64,000 nucleotides of DNA from Bacteroidota bacterium (GCA_947460345.1 CANHGM010000010.1:1-64000); one strand, 5' to 3'; positions 46,480 to 56,692 are shown, counted from the first letter of the stretch. Notes: a model not told the origin generated them from the sequence alone. Made by a program: numbers and translations.

Positions 46480-48299
46480 TGTGCAACTATAACTTTTAGC
46501 GACTTTTGATTTGTTCCTTCTAAAAAATACACCCCATTAGGCCAATTCTCAGTGTTGATATAAATGAATGGTTTGGCATTTTCTTGATATATCAATTTCC
46601 CTTGAACATTATATATATTCACAACATCGGTTTTTAAACTCTGTCCACATTGAATAGAAAAGCAAGTATTGGATGGATTGGGATACACATGTAACTGAGT
46701 TAATTTATTTTCAATGGTAGCGATACCGTTTTCAGCAGCTAAATTCAAAAATTCATACTCGGCTCTTTCTGGATAAAATTTTCCTACTTTATTATTTTCT
46801 GAATATATATAATATTGCATATTGTCGTCTTGCATATATACTTGATTTCCATATACCCCATCACCTGCTGTTCCATCTTGATGAAGACCATCATCATATA
46901 ACATCATTCTTGAGAATTTAAGTGTTTGATTAAACCTAAAACCAATATATACCACATCTGCATTTGATACTTGAACATTAATGGTAGACACACTGCCTTT
47001 GAATCCTGCAATGGCATTTACGTTTGATATGGTTGGTGCTGTATATAAAAACTCTGTTGAGGCGTTTAAAAAACTTATTCTATTTGACATTAAAGTTTTA
47101 ATACCAGGCACTTGATAGCTCCCCACCGTCACTTGATCTGTCATTCCATTTTGAAATTGAGTATAGCTATAAAATTTATTGCTATCTGCTTTCACTGCTG
47201 AGTCTACGATATTATGTATTTGACTGGCGTATGTTTCATAGTTTGTGTTTTCAAACATTTCTTTTGAAATGGTTTTAACATGTGCTATATACATTTTCTT
47301 ATACGTAGTATTGTTCCATACTGCTTGTATTAAAGGCCAATATGAGTCGCTTGAATGAATATTTAAAGGCAATTGTTGCATATTAGCTATAGTCAAACTT
47401 CCCATACTGCTATTGCTAGAACCAAGAAAAGGAAATCCACCTAAGCTCATATTCAGATCCCATATAATCGGACAAAATCTACCGTTAATATCTTTATATA
47501 AATAATAATTTTGGCAAAAAACACCACTATAACTATCTAAATTTACAAGCACATGATTAAAAGCAAGCATCCATATAACCCTATCCATATCTAGTATACT
47601 TGCAATATTTGAAGCATGGTTTGTAACTGAATCAGACAAAGCAACAAGCTCGTTCCATCCATATTTAGATTTGATCTCGTAATTATTAAAATACTTTGAA
47701 CTATCTGCTGATACATACTTTAAATTACATTTATTATTTGGACCCGGATTCACTATTGGGTTACATTTAATAAATATATTTTTCGAAACGTTAAAATGGT
47801 CTGTACAAAAAGTTTTAGTGATACTTTCTACATTTGAATATATACCCAGATTTTTCCCATTAACAATTACATGTGTAAAATTGGCTTGCGGACAAACCAT
47901 GTAATTGGCTAGTATTTTATAAGACAATACTTCTCTAATCATAGATGGGTCAGCATATCCGTTGCCTAGTTTTATGTCTTTATACCCTTGGTATGATTGC
48001 GACTTATAGGTATCTAACTCGATATGAATAGGGTTCTTGGTATAAGAAGAATCATATGAACTATTTCCTTTATATTTTACTCCTACCGAATCAAATTTTT
48101 GAGCATTTATTTTAACCCAATCTGCCATTACATAACCATCACTCCCTAGCCTACTGGTGTCTAATTGATAATCCCAATTTGATTGTGAAAAATAAATTTC
48201 GATATGCTGAATCGTATCAATATTATAAAATGATTGAGCTGATGAAAATTGATAAGATAGTATGCTGATAGCAAAAATAACAAGTGATTTAAACCTCAT
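46476..48299 (-). CDS. CotH-like protein with T9SS sorting domain
   Basis: About 607 residues. A signal peptide (MRFKSLVIFAISILSYQF) leads to a CotH kinase-like domain: VKYKGNSSYDSS, KDIKLGNGYADPSMIREVLSY, NFTHVIVNGKNLGIYSNVE, LAFNHVLVNLDSY and PIIWDLNMSLGG. CotH proteins are atypical kinases linked to spore-coat or secreted proteins. The C-terminus is a T9SS type A domain (VYPNPSNTCFSIQC). Third gene of a same-strand run; its start lies two bases past the stop of the gene before it. Confidence 0.85.
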   Translation of the reverse strand: MRFKSLVIFAISILSYQFSSAQSFYNIDTIQHIEIYFSQSNWDYQLDTSRLGSDGYVMADWVKINAQKFDSVGVKYKGNSSYDSSYTKNPIHIELDTYKSQSYQGYKDIKLGNGYADPSMIREVLSYKILANYMVCPQANFTHVIVNGKNLGIYSNVESITKTFCTDHFNVSKNIFIKCNPIVNPGPNNKCNLKYVSADSSKYFNNYEIKSKYGWNELVALSDSVTNHASNIASILDMDRVIWMLAFNHVLVNLDSYSGVFCQNYYLYKDINGRFCPIIWDLNMSLGGFPFLGSSNSSMGSLTIANMQQLPLNIHSSDSYWPLIQAVWNNTTYKKMYIAHVKTISKEMFENTNYETYASQIHNIVDSAVKADSNKFYSYTQFQNGMTDQVTVGSYQVPGIKTLMSNRISFLNASTEFLYTAPTISNVNAIAGFKGSVSTINVQVSNADVVYIGFRFNQTLKFSRMMLYDDGLHQDGTAGDGVYGNQVYMQDDNMQYYIYSENNKVGKFYPERAEYEFLNLAAENGIATIENKLTQLHVYPNPSNTCFSIQCGQSLKTDVVNIYNVQGKLIYQENAKPFIYINTENWPNGVYFLEGTNQKSLKVIVAH

Positions 48300-48300
48300 T

Positions 48301-49311
48301 TTATTGAATGACAAGTTTTACAGATTTAATTTCATTAGTTTGGTTCGAGATATTTAATATATATATACCTGCCGAAATGCCTTGTAAGTCAATATTATTA
48401 CTAACTAATACTGTTTCTTGTTTCACCAATTTACCTGCCAAGTCAATAATAGAGATGCTTTTAGGTTCTTTAATATTACTTATATATATAGCTGAATTTA
48501 ATTGAGCAGGATTAGGATATATATATACATTATTTTTAGTTGAGCTTATTTGATTTATTCCATTAGGCACACAAGCTTCACAACTTGAAAAACAAACCAA
48601 TGGCAATACCGTATCTTTAGTAACACTTATATACCTACTCCCATTATTTGCACAAGGACTTGGCACTGTTTCAGCCGTTGCCAATGTTTTTCCATTAAAG
48701 TATTTAAATGTATGTAAGCCAGTGTCAACATATGATATTACTTCATATACATTACTTCCAAAGCTATATAAGATATCCGTTAATAGATTATTGTTTTGAA
48801 ATGAACCCGCTACATGCACGCCATTCACTTTATCAGCACCAACATATTTTACATCAACTAAAAATCTAAGTAAATTTAAACCTTTGGGTGCATTTCCTGA
48901 AAACAAGATAGCACCTATATAAGTTGTATCATCGCTTAACGAATCAATATATAACCAACGATTGTCGTTAAAGTTGTAGCCCACTCTAGACTCAACCGGG
49001 ACAAATTCTGATTCATAAAACTGATCACCATTGACAAACTTATATTCATACTTGGTAAATGCAGGTAAATCTACCACAATACTATATATATTGGTATCTA
49101 AAGTAGATTGTGAAAGTTTGGTTGTATTTGGTTGCCAATCACCTCCAGGGAAACCAGCAATCGTCTGAAAATCGCCTGAAACATGTACACCGTTTATACT
49201 TACTGTTTGGCCCGTCATATCTACAGCAAATTTTACTTTTTTTGCATATATGTTGTTAGTAAAAAACAGTAAACTAAAAATGATTAATGAAAAGCTATAT
49301 AAATATTTCAT
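48301..49311 (-). CDS. T9SS surface protein with two glycogen-binding-like domains
   Basis: A 336-residue protein with a signal peptide (SLIIFSLLFFTNNIYA). Two domains resemble AMPK/CBM48-type glycogen-binding modules: VSINGVHVSGDFQTIAGF with YEYKFVNGD, and VNGVHVAGSFQNNNL with HTFKYFNGK. A pair of cysteines (CFSSCEAC) precedes a T9SS type A sorting domain (IYPNPAQLNSAIYI). The role is unknown; lying between an arylsulfotransferase-like gene and a CotH gene suggests a shared surface function. Same order as the neighbours with a 3-base gap upstream. Confidence 0.75.
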   Translation of the reverse strand: MKYLYSFSLIIFSLLFFTNNIYAKKVKFAVDMTGQTVSINGVHVSGDFQTIAGFPGGDWQPNTTKLSQSTLDTNIYSIVVDLPAFTKYEYKFVNGDQFYESEFVPVESRVGYNFNDNRWLYIDSLSDDTTYIGAILFSGNAPKGLNLLRFLVDVKYVGADKVNGVHVAGSFQNNNLLTDILYSFGSNVYEVISYVDTGLHTFKYFNGKTLATAETVPSPCANNGSRYISVTKDTVLPLVCFSSCEACVPNGINQISSTKNNVYIYPNPAQLNSAIYISNIKEPKSISIIDLAGKLVKQETVLVSNNIDLQGISAGIYILNISNQTNEIKSVKLVIQ

Positions 49312-49314
49312 AAA

Positions 49315-51006
49315 CTATTTGATAATGGTAATTTTTTTAGAAATTGTTTGTCCGTTGTTTGCTACAATGTTTATAATATATATACCTGCATCAATCCCAA
49401 TCACATCAATAGATTGAGCAAATCTACCTGAATACACATTTACTCCTTTGGTATCATATATGTTTATCCAATTAAATTGATTAGCTATATTTGATTCTAT
49501 TTGGAAATTACCATTTGAAGGATTTGGATAAATACTTAATTGATTTGATTGAATCCATGAATTAATACCATTGTTAGTAGAAGCAATTGTATATTTATAT
49601 CCTTTAGAATATTGTTTCACACAACCATTGACATCAGTTATTCTTACTACATATATACCGCTATCAGTTGGTGTGTAGGTTTGATTGGTTTCGCCTGATA
49701 GTTTTAACCCGTTTTTATACCATTGGTAAGTAGTAGCTTGTGATGCAGATAAAACTTTATTGTTTTCTGTTATCACAGGAATTGCTGGTGGTAGGTTATC
49801 AGTATAACATTTTTCATAACGATGCATTTGTTGTGGTGCACCTTGTATTGTTTTTGTCCAAAGAGTTGACCCATTGGCATCTACTTCATAAACAGCACCA
49901 GTAAGTGCAACACAAACCAACATATTTCCGTTGGGTAATTGTTCAGAGTTTCCTGCATTGCTTGTGTAACCATTGCATGCATATCTACTATCATATATAG
50001 TGGGTCCAAAAGCTGCACCTCCTGTTCTATCATATATATATCCTTTTTTAGGTGTGATAATTTGATCAACACTAGATTGAGAATTTGAAACACCTTTGTT
50101 ATTAAAAGCTACCAATCTACCTTCATTTGGTGAGCCTTCAGGAATCCAATGAGCATCATGGCATACATTAAATATTGCTGTTCCGCTAGCACCATATGCT
50201 GCAGGGTTTCCCCATCTATAAATTATGTCACCACCTTTGCCTGAATTGCCTCCTGAGTGAGAAGCAGCTTCGGCTGTAGTGGTGCTATGGTCTATTACAT
50301 ATATTTCATTTAAATTGTGTGATGAAACAGTTATTTGGTCAAGAATAGGGTTATAATCAACTCCATTCATATGTATCCAATCTTTTTGTATTTTGTAATT
50401 TACATTTAGTAATTCTGGATGATCTATTAAAGATGATTGATAATTAGCTTTTGCTGAATTTACATTTTGAACTATATGGTCCCAAAGTTTCCACTCCCAA
50501 ACTACATTTCCTGTTGTGGCACCTGTAGGTTGTATTTCAACTACTTTATCACACCAAACTTCTCCATTAAACGTACAACCAGCATTGGCTACATCTGTTG
50601 CAGATTTTCTGTCATATGCAATTACCAATACATTTCCATTGGCTAATGGGCATATATCATGATGTGTACAATATTCTGTTGTTGAATATACATAATCCCA
50701 AAGTACTGTTCCATTCCAATCTAATTTTTGAATTTCACCTGCTATTGGTCCGCCTTGAAATGAATTTCCTGATTTACTTACACTTCTCCATAAATAACCT
50801 CCAGGCATTAGATAACATGAGTATGATGATTTTGCTGAAGTAGGATGTGTCCAAGTTTTAAAGGTGTTGCCATTGGTGTCTAACAAAGTGGTACTGGTAC
50901 TATTCATCAAACTATATAAGGTGTAATCACCCCATTGTTGTGCATGAATATTGGTAAACTTTAAAAGGCATATAGCCAAAAACAGAATTTGATAATATTT
51001 TTTCAT
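49315..51006 (-). CDS. Aryl-sulfate sulfotransferase-like beta-propeller protein with T9SS domain
   Basis: A 563-residue secreted protein (signal: ILFLAICLLKFTNIHA). The propeller resembles arylsulfate sulfotransferase: THHDICPLANGNVLVIAY, DWIHMNGVDYNPILDQITVS, HNLNEIYVIDHS, FNVCHDAHW. Catalytic-type histidines are retained, so it may transfer sulfate groups. A T9SS type A domain ends the protein (IYPNPSNGNFQI). First gene of the three-gene T9SS set. Confidence 0.85.
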   Translation of the reverse strand: MKKYYQILFLAICLLKFTNIHAQQWGDYTLYSLMNSTSTTLLDTNGNTFKTWTHPTSAKSSYSCYLMPGGYLWRSVSKSGNSFQGGPIAGEIQKLDWNGTVLWDYVYSTTEYCTHHDICPLANGNVLVIAYDRKSATDVANAGCTFNGEVWCDKVVEIQPTGATTGNVVWEWKLWDHIVQNVNSAKANYQSSLIDHPELLNVNYKIQKDWIHMNGVDYNPILDQITVSSHNLNEIYVIDHSTTTAEAASHSGGNSGKGGDIIYRWGNPAAYGASGTAIFNVCHDAHWIPEGSPNEGRLVAFNNKGVSNSQSSVDQIITPKKGYIYDRTGGAAFGPTIYDSRYACNGYTSNAGNSEQLPNGNMLVCVALTGAVYEVDANGSTLWTKTIQGAPQQMHRYEKCYTDNLPPAIPVITENNKVLSASQATTYQWYKNGLKLSGETNQTYTPTDSGIYVVRITDVNGCVKQYSKGYKYTIASTNNGINSWIQSNQLSIYPNPSNGNFQIESNIANQFNWINIYDTKGVNVYSGRFAQSIDVIGIDAGIYIINIVANNGQTISKKITIIK

Positions 51007-51089
51007 AAAATTATTTTAATGTTACGAAATAAAGTTTTTATTTTAACACTTTTGTAAGTGTTAAGTAAATATTACCAAATCAACAAATA

Positions 51090-52349
51090 TTATCTTAGTA
51101 TCGTTTTCTCTCTTTGCGGGCCAGTAGATATTAAACTTACAGGAAGCTTAATGCTATTTTCTATTTCTGATATATATTGCTTAAAATTAGTAGGTAATGT
51201 TTCAAAACTGGTTGAATCATGTATTTCTTCACCCCAACCTGCATATCCTATATATTGAGGTTCTAACTCGTTATTGTTTATATGAAAAGGCATTTCATCA
51301 ATAAGTTGATTGTTGGTTTTATACTGATGTGCCACTTTTACTTCGTCAAATCCACTTAGAACATCTGCCTTGGTCATCATCAAATCTGTAACGCCATTAA
51401 GCATGATGGCATATCTTAAAGCAACTAAATCTAACCAACCTGTTCTTCTTGGCCTGCCTGTTGTAGCTCCAAATTCATTACCTTGTATTCTGATTTGTTC
51501 TCCGATTTCATCATTCAACTCTGAAGGGAAAGGACCACTTCCTACTCTGGTACAATATGCTTTAAACACCCCAAATACTTTTCTTATTTTTAAAGGAGAA
51601 ACACCAAGTCCAGTACAAGCTCCGGCACTTAATGTGTTAGATGAGGTCACATATGGATACGTTCCAAAATCAATATCAAGCATAGATCCTTGAGCTCCTT
51701 CGGCTAATACATTTTTACCATCGTTTATGAGATGATTGATGAAATATTCACCATTTACAATATTCAATTTATTTAATTGTTCAACCGCTGCAAACCATGA
51801 ATCAACAGCAGCAGCATCAGGTGCATCACCCCCTAAAAATTCAATTTGTTTTAGGTGTTTATCATATGCTTCTTGATACTTTTGTTTAAATTCGGGTGTA
51901 TAAATATCTCCAACTCTTAAACCTGCTCTCCCTGTTTTGTCAATATATGTAGGTGTAATTCCTCTTAAAGTGGAACCTATTTTTGCTTCGCCTTTAGCTT
52001 TTTCACTTGCTGCATCTAAGCTGATATGGCTAGGCATAATTAAATGTGCTTTGTGCGACACATATAAATTATCAGTACTTCCTCCATATTGCTTCACCTT
52101 CTCTATTTCAATCATTAATTTCACTGGATCTATGACCACCCCATTCCCAATTAAGTTTTTACATGCTGGTCTAAAAATACCAGAAGGAATTGTATTTAAT
52201 ACTATACCTTTTCCATTGATATTTAGAGAATGTCCGGCATTGGGCCCACCTTGAAACCTAGCTACTAAAGCATATTTATCGCTTAAAAAATCGACAATTT
52301 TACCTTTGCCTTCATCACCCCATTGCAATCCTAATAATACGTCAACCAT
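51090..52349 (-). CDS. purA: Adenylosuccinate synthase
   Basis: A 419-residue enzyme: GLQWGDEGKGKIVDFL at the start, FQGGPNAGHSLNINGK, and later EGAQGSMLDIDFGTYPYVT, GVFKAYCTRVGSGPFPSEL and TGRPRRTGWLDL. It converts IMP and aspartate to adenylosuccinate using GTP. Fur-type regulator gene lies 13 bases upstream on the same strand. Confidence 0.97.
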   Translation of the reverse strand: MVDVLLGLQWGDEGKGKIVDFLSDKYALVARFQGGPNAGHSLNINGKGIVLNTIPSGIFRPACKNLIGNGVVIDPVKLMIEIEKVKQYGGSTDNLYVSHKAHLIMPSHISLDAASEKAKGEAKIGSTLRGITPTYIDKTGRAGLRVGDIYTPEFKQKYQEAYDKHLKQIEFLGGDAPDAAAVDSWFAAVEQLNKLNIVNGEYFINHLINDGKNVLAEGAQGSMLDIDFGTYPYVTSSNTLSAGACTGLGVSPLKIRKVFGVFKAYCTRVGSGPFPSELNDEIGEQIRIQGNEFGATTGRPRRTGWLDLVALRYAIMLNGVTDLMMTKADVLSGFDEVKVAHQYKTNNQLIDEMPFHINNNELEPQYIGYAGWGEEIHDSTSFETLPTNFKQYISEIENSIKLPVSLISTGPQREKTILR

Positions 52350-52362
52350 TATATATATTTTC

Positions 52363-52860
52363 TTATTTTACTTTTTTACCACAAGTTTTACAGCTACCTT
52401 CTTTGTTACATTCAGGATCTCCATATAAATACAATGAATGACTATTAATATTAAACTTTAATAAATCTCCCATCATATTTTGTATTTGTTGAATCCTAGG
52501 GTCACAAAACTCTAAAATATTATTGCATTTGTTACAAATCAAATGATCATGCTGCTTAAAACCGTGTGCCTTTTCAAACACAGCTTGTGATGCGCCAAAT
52601 TGATGTTTAATGACTAAGTTACAAGCCAATAATAAATCAAGTGTATTATATACTGTAGCTCTGCTAACAGTATATTTCCTTTCTTTCATTTTTTCATACA
52701 ATTGCTCTACATCAAAATGGCCTTTGCCCGTATATATTTCATCAAGTATAGCAAATCTTTCAGGTGTTTTTCTTAATTCATTTTGCTCAAGATATTCCAT
52801 AAATATCTTCAATACTTGTGATTTAAGTTCTATTTGTTGCTTGTTTTGAGGCATTCGCAT
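52363..52860 (-). CDS. Fur-family transcriptional repressor
   Basis: A 165-residue metalloregulator: HTH region LRKTPERFAILDEIY and VSRATVYNTLDLLLACNLV, metal site HGFKQHDHLICNKCNNI with a C-terminal CKTCGKK. Two CxxC pairs form the structural zinc site. Whether it senses iron, zinc or peroxide cannot be told. It is read toward purA and divergent from the efflux operon; the 150-base gap between could hold its box. Confidence 0.88.
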   Translation of the reverse strand: MRMPQNKQQIELKSQVLKIFMEYLEQNELRKTPERFAILDEIYTGKGHFDVEQLYEKMKERKYTVSRATVYNTLDLLLACNLVIKHQFGASQAVFEKAHGFKQHDHLICNKCNNILEFCDPRIQQIQNMMGDLLKFNINSHSLYLYGDPECNKEGSCKTCGKKVK

Positions 52861-52994
52861 CTAATATTTGGGCAAATATCGGTTAGGATGAGAATACAAC
52901 ATCAACATCTTTTCATCATTTTTCTTCATACTTAAAACTTAATATTTGATAATTTTATATGACATAAATCAAGTTTTTAGTAAATATATATAGC

Positions 52995-53002
52995 TATCTT
53001 TG
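52995..53002 (+). promoter_or_regulatory. TAnnTTTG box before the HlyD-type adaptor gene
   Basis: TATCTTTG ends six bases before the ATG at 53009, so the start point would fall on or next to the initiation codon (leaderless transcript). Confidence 0.42.
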
Positions 53003-53008
53003 CCTACC

Positions 53009-54088
53009 ATGAAAATAAAATTATATATGCTATCATTGGTTTTGCTTATTTCATGCAAATCGAAGGTGGAATCAATTAAACCTACGATTGATGATATTTC
53101 TGAATCTATATATGCCTCTGGAATTGTTAAAAGCAAAAATCAATATCAAGCTTTTGCTTCTGTCAACGGAATAGTAGAAAAAGTTTTTGTTTCTGAAGGT
53201 GATTTTGTAAAAAAAGGAACTCCTATTTTGTCTATTTCTAATGAAACGCAAAAACTCAATAGAGACAACGCAAAACTTGCTGCTGATTTTACTGATTTCA
53301 ATTCAAACAAAGAAAAACTTAATGAAGCTTCTTTATTTATTGAATTTGCCAGAAATAAAATGTTGAACGACTCCTCACTTTTTTTCAGACAAAAAAATTT
53401 ATGGCAACAACAAATTGGTTCTAAAGTAGAATTTGAACAACGCGAATTGGCTTATCAAAATTCGCGCCTCGCATACTACTCAGCAAAAGTTAAATATGAT
53501 GATTTGAAACGTCAATTATCATTTTCTTCTTCTCAATCAAAAAAGAACTTGCTTATTTCTTCGAAATTAGAAAGCGATTATACCCTCAAAAGCGAAATTG
53601 ACGGAATGGTTTACAGTCTTTCAAAATTAAAAGGAGAGATTGTTGGACTACAGTCTGCAATAGCTATTATAGGCGATCCCAAACATTTTATATTAGAGAT
53701 GCAAGTAGATGAATATGATATTATAAAAATAAAAAAAGACCAATTAGTCTATATAACCCTTGATAGCTATAAAGGCAAAGTGTTTGAAGCAAAAGTTTCA
53801 AAAATTAACCCCATTATGAATGAACGAAGCAAAACATTTTTAGTGGAAGCTACATTTATAAACCAACCAGAAGTTTTATACCCTAACATTACTTTTGAAG
53901 CGAATATTTTACTCCAAACCAAATACAAAGCCATACTTATTCCTAGAAACTATATCTTAAACGATAGCATTGTTATGAAAAAGAATGGAGACAAAATAAC
54001 CGTTAAAACTGGTCTTAAAGATTTTCAAAAAATTGAAATTATATCTGGTATTACAGCAGATGACGAATTGATAAAACCGACTGAATGA
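53009..54088 (+). CDS. HlyD-family periplasmic adaptor, lipoprotein
   Basis: About 359 residues. The N-terminus has a lipobox (MLSLVLLISCKSK), anchoring it by the cysteine. Barrel-sandwich signatures: ASVNGIVEKVFVSEGDFVKKG and later SEIDGMVYSLSKLKGEIVG, separated by a coiled hairpin, then VDEYDIIKIKKDQLVYI. It should bridge a membrane transporter. The ATG at 53009 is chosen over a TTG at 53000. Its end overlaps the permease by four bases. Confidence 0.86.
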   Translation: MKIKLYMLSLVLLISCKSKVESIKPTIDDISESIYASGIVKSKNQYQAFASVNGIVEKVFVSEGDFVKKGTPILSISNETQKLNRDNAKLAADFTDFNSNKEKLNEASLFIEFARNKMLNDSSLFFRQKNLWQQQIGSKVEFEQRELAYQNSRLAYYSAKVKYDDLKRQLSFSSSQSKKNLLISSKLESDYTLKSEIDGMVYSLSKLKGEIVGLQSAIAIIGDPKHFILEMQVDEYDIIKIKKDQLVYITLDSYKGKVFEAKVSKINPIMNERSKTFLVEATFINQPEVLYPNITFEANILLQTKYKAILIPRNYILNDSIVMKKNGDKITVKTGLKDFQKIEIISGITADDELIKPTE

Positions 54089-55344
54089 ACTTAAAATTAT
54101 TGTTTAGTGTTTCTAAATCGTTACTGTTTGCCCGTTGGAAACAAACTTTGGTGGCCGCTATTGGTGTAACCTTTAGTATTACTATGTTTATTACGCTGTT
54201 AAGTTTTATGTCAGGCTTAAACGATTTACTTGACGGACTAATATTAAACAGAACGCCTCATGTTCGTTTGTATAACGAAATTCAACCCAGCAAAAAGCAA
54301 CCTATTGATTATGCTGAGAAACATAAAAACGATTATAACTTTGTGAATTCAGTAAAACCTAAAAACGAAAGATTAGAAATATATAATAATGGTGCTATCA
54401 TCAATGTATTAAAAAAAGACAAAAGAATACTTGGAATTGCTCCTAAAATTACGGCACAAGTATTTTATAATGTTGGAGCCATAGACTTAACTGGCGTCAT
54501 AAACGGTATTGATGTGGAAGAAGAAAACAGATTATTTATGTTTAAAGACTACGTAACGGCAGGCAACTATATAAATTTAAAAAACATTCCAAACAGTATT
54601 GTGCTTGGTAAAGGTGCTGCAGAAAAAATGATGACCAATATAGGAGATGTGATACAAGTAACTACCATAAAAGGCGAAAGAATGCAACTAAAAGTAGTGG
54701 GATATTTCCAATCAGGGTTACAAGACATAGATAAAGTTCAAAGTTATACTTCTTTAAGTACAGCTCAAAAATTATTAGGTGAATCAAATAGTTATATTAC
54801 TGATATACAAATAAAATTGAAAGACATAACACTTGCTCCATCCTTAACTATTGAATATCAAAAACTTTTTGATGTGGAGGCTATAGATATACAAACAGCA
54901 AACTCACAATTTGAAACAGGAAGTTCTATCAGAACACTTATATCTTATGCAGTTGGAATCACCCTTTTAATTGTAGCAGGTTTTGGAATATATAATATTC
55001 TAAATATGATGATATATGAAAAAATGGATTCTATTGCCATACTTAAAGCAACCGGTTTTTCAGGTAAAGATGTGAATTTAGTATTTATCATCATTGCACT
55101 TACTATTGGTATTTTTGGTGGTATGCTAGGCCTTCTATTTGGTTTTAGTTTATCGGCATTAATAGATCAAATTCCATTTAACACCGCAGCACTGCCTACT
55201 ATCAAAACTTATCCTATCAATTATAATCCAAAGTTTTATATCATTGGAAGTATATTCTCTATTGTAACAACTTATTTGGCCGGATATTTCCCTTCACGCA
55301 AAGCCAGTAAAATAGACCCAGTCATCATCATCAGAGGTAAATAA
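54085..55344 (+). CDS. FtsX-like ABC permease
   Basis: A 419-residue permease with an N-terminal helix (TLVAAIGVTFSITMFITLL), a large periplasmic domain and three C-terminal helices (YAVGITLLIVAGFGIYNILN, LVFIIIALTIGIFGGMLGLLF, FSIVTTYLAGYFPSRKASK). It has the MacB/LolC-type architecture with FtsX motif. Overlaps the adaptor stop by four bases (ATGA) and is followed one base later by its ATPase. Confidence 0.87.
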   Translation: MNLKLLFSVSKSLLFARWKQTLVAAIGVTFSITMFITLLSFMSGLNDLLDGLILNRTPHVRLYNEIQPSKKQPIDYAEKHKNDYNFVNSVKPKNERLEIYNNGAIINVLKKDKRILGIAPKITAQVFYNVGAIDLTGVINGIDVEEENRLFMFKDYVTAGNYINLKNIPNSIVLGKGAAEKMMTNIGDVIQVTTIKGERMQLKVVGYFQSGLQDIDKVQSYTSLSTAQKLLGESNSYITDIQIKLKDITLAPSLTIEYQKLFDVEAIDIQTANSQFETGSSIRTLISYAVGITLLIVAGFGIYNILNMMIYEKMDSIAILKATGFSGKDVNLVFIIIALTIGIFGGMLGLLFGFSLSALIDQIPFNTAALPTIKTYPINYNPKFYIIGSIFSIVTTYLAGYFPSRKASKIDPVIIIRGK

Positions 55345-55345
55345 A

Positions 55346-56026
55346 ATGTCAGAAATTATACTCGAAGCTAAAAATATTTCTAAGTACTTCCACGATCCGC
55401 TTACGATTCAAGTACTCAAAGACATTAATTTTTCTATTAATAAAAGTGATTTTGTGGCTGTTACTGGAAGGTCAGGTTGTGGTAAGTCTACCCTATTATA
55501 TATACTCTCTACTATGGACACAGATTACACTGGAGATTTATATATAGACGGTATAAAAATGGGAAACAAAAAAGAAGGTGAACTTGCCATCGTTAGAAAT
55601 GAAAAAATAGGTTTTGTGTTTCAGTTTCATTATTTGTTAAATGAGTTTTCAGTGCTCAGAAATGTAATGCTGCCTGGATTAAAATTAGGGAAATATGATG
55701 AAAAAGAAATTGAAGCAAGAGCTTATGAAAAACTAAAAATTTTAGAAATAGAAAATGAAGCTTTAAAAAGCCCAAACCAACTTTCAGGTGGGCAAAAACA
55801 AAGGGTGGCCATAGCTAGGGCTTTGATTAATGACCCACTTATTATTATGGGAGATGAACCAACCGGAAATCTAGATAAAAAGAACAGCGAAATTGTTTTT
55901 AATATATTTCAAGAATTGTCGCAAGTATATAATCAAACCCTGTTAATTGTAACCCACGACAATGACTTTGCAGACAGAACAGATAGAATAATTGAGATGG
56001 AAGATGGGAAGATTATAAGTATATAA
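55346..56026 (+). CDS. ABC transporter ATPase (MacB/LolD-type)
   Basis: A 226-residue ATPase: Walker [18 protein letters not shown] near residue 40, signature [15 protein letters not shown] and Walker [18 protein letters not shown]. The family powers MacB-type efflux or lipoprotein release. With the adaptor and permease it forms a complete tripartite unit; the outer-membrane TolC partner is not in the window. Confidence 0.93.
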   Translation: MSEIILEAKNISKYFHDPLTIQVLKDINFSINKSDFVAVTGRSGCGKSTLLYILSTMDTDYTGDLYIDGIKMGNKKEGELAIVRNEKIGFVFQFHYLLNEFSVLRNVMLPGLKLGKYDEKEIEARAYEKLKILEIENEALKSPNQLSGGQKQRVAIARALINDPLIIMGDEPTGNLDKKNSEIVFNIFQELSQVYNQTLLIVTHDNDFADRTDRIIEMEDGKIISI

Positions 56027-56060
56027 TATTAATCCAACTTATATATTTCCATAATATCAT

Positions 56061-56561
56061 TTAAAATTTAGGGAAATCAATTTTTAAATCAATGAGTTTG
56101 CCTGTGTGTATATCAAATACCCAACCATGAACCAACAGACCAGTATCTTTATGAGCTGTTTGTATTGCTGGGGTTTTGATTAAATTAATACATTGTTCTT
56201 GATCATTTAATTCAACCAATCGATTATATCTTTTTTCCTCATCTGTTATTACATTCAACTCGTCTTTGTGCAATCTATATACATCACCTATATTTCTTAA
56301 CCAAGGATTCAACAAACCCATTGTGGTGTGTTTGTTAGTAATAAAATCTTTAATCATCATGCCCCAATTTCTACTAGCATTGGTTATAGCTCCATATGCT
56401 TTTCTAGCTTCCCACATTCTGTCGTAGGATGCATTATTTTTGAAACCAACAACAAAAGCTACTGCTGTTCCTAATATTGCAATAGACTGCCATGGAATAG
56501 AAAGCCAATGCCAACCAAATACTTCATATAAAATAGTTGGAATACTTGAAACAATGAGCAA
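56061..56561 (-). pseudogene. In-frame chimera: bestrophin N-half joined to carbonic anhydrase C-terminus
   Basis: A 166-residue frame from a TTG at 56561. Residues ~1-77 match the front of bestrophin-type anion channels (SIPWQSIAILGTAVAFVVGF, KNNASYDRMWEARKAYG, NASRNWG). From about residue 81 it switches to the end of a beta-carbonic anhydrase (GLLNPWLRNIGDVY, RLVELNDQEQCINL, LLVHGWVFDIHTGKL). The channel lacks its second half, and the enzyme lacks all zinc ligands, which lie before the retained part. The frame is open further upstream (to ~56650, with bestrophin-like VLKRFFWTRRY) but has no ATG. It looks like a deletion scar between two neighbouring genes, not a working fusion. Confidence 0.75.
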
Positions 56562-56692
56562 TCCATATATATATCTTCTTGTCCAAAAAAACCTCTTTAA
56601 AACTAAAATTTTTTCGGCTATGCATATAAATATATTTAAACTATAATTATAAAAATAATGTTAAAAAAATTAAACTAGTTTTTAAAACAAAA

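Noticed and set aside
56061-56561. Working channel-enzyme fusion
   Set aside because: Neither half is complete: no zinc ligands, half a channel, no ATG start.
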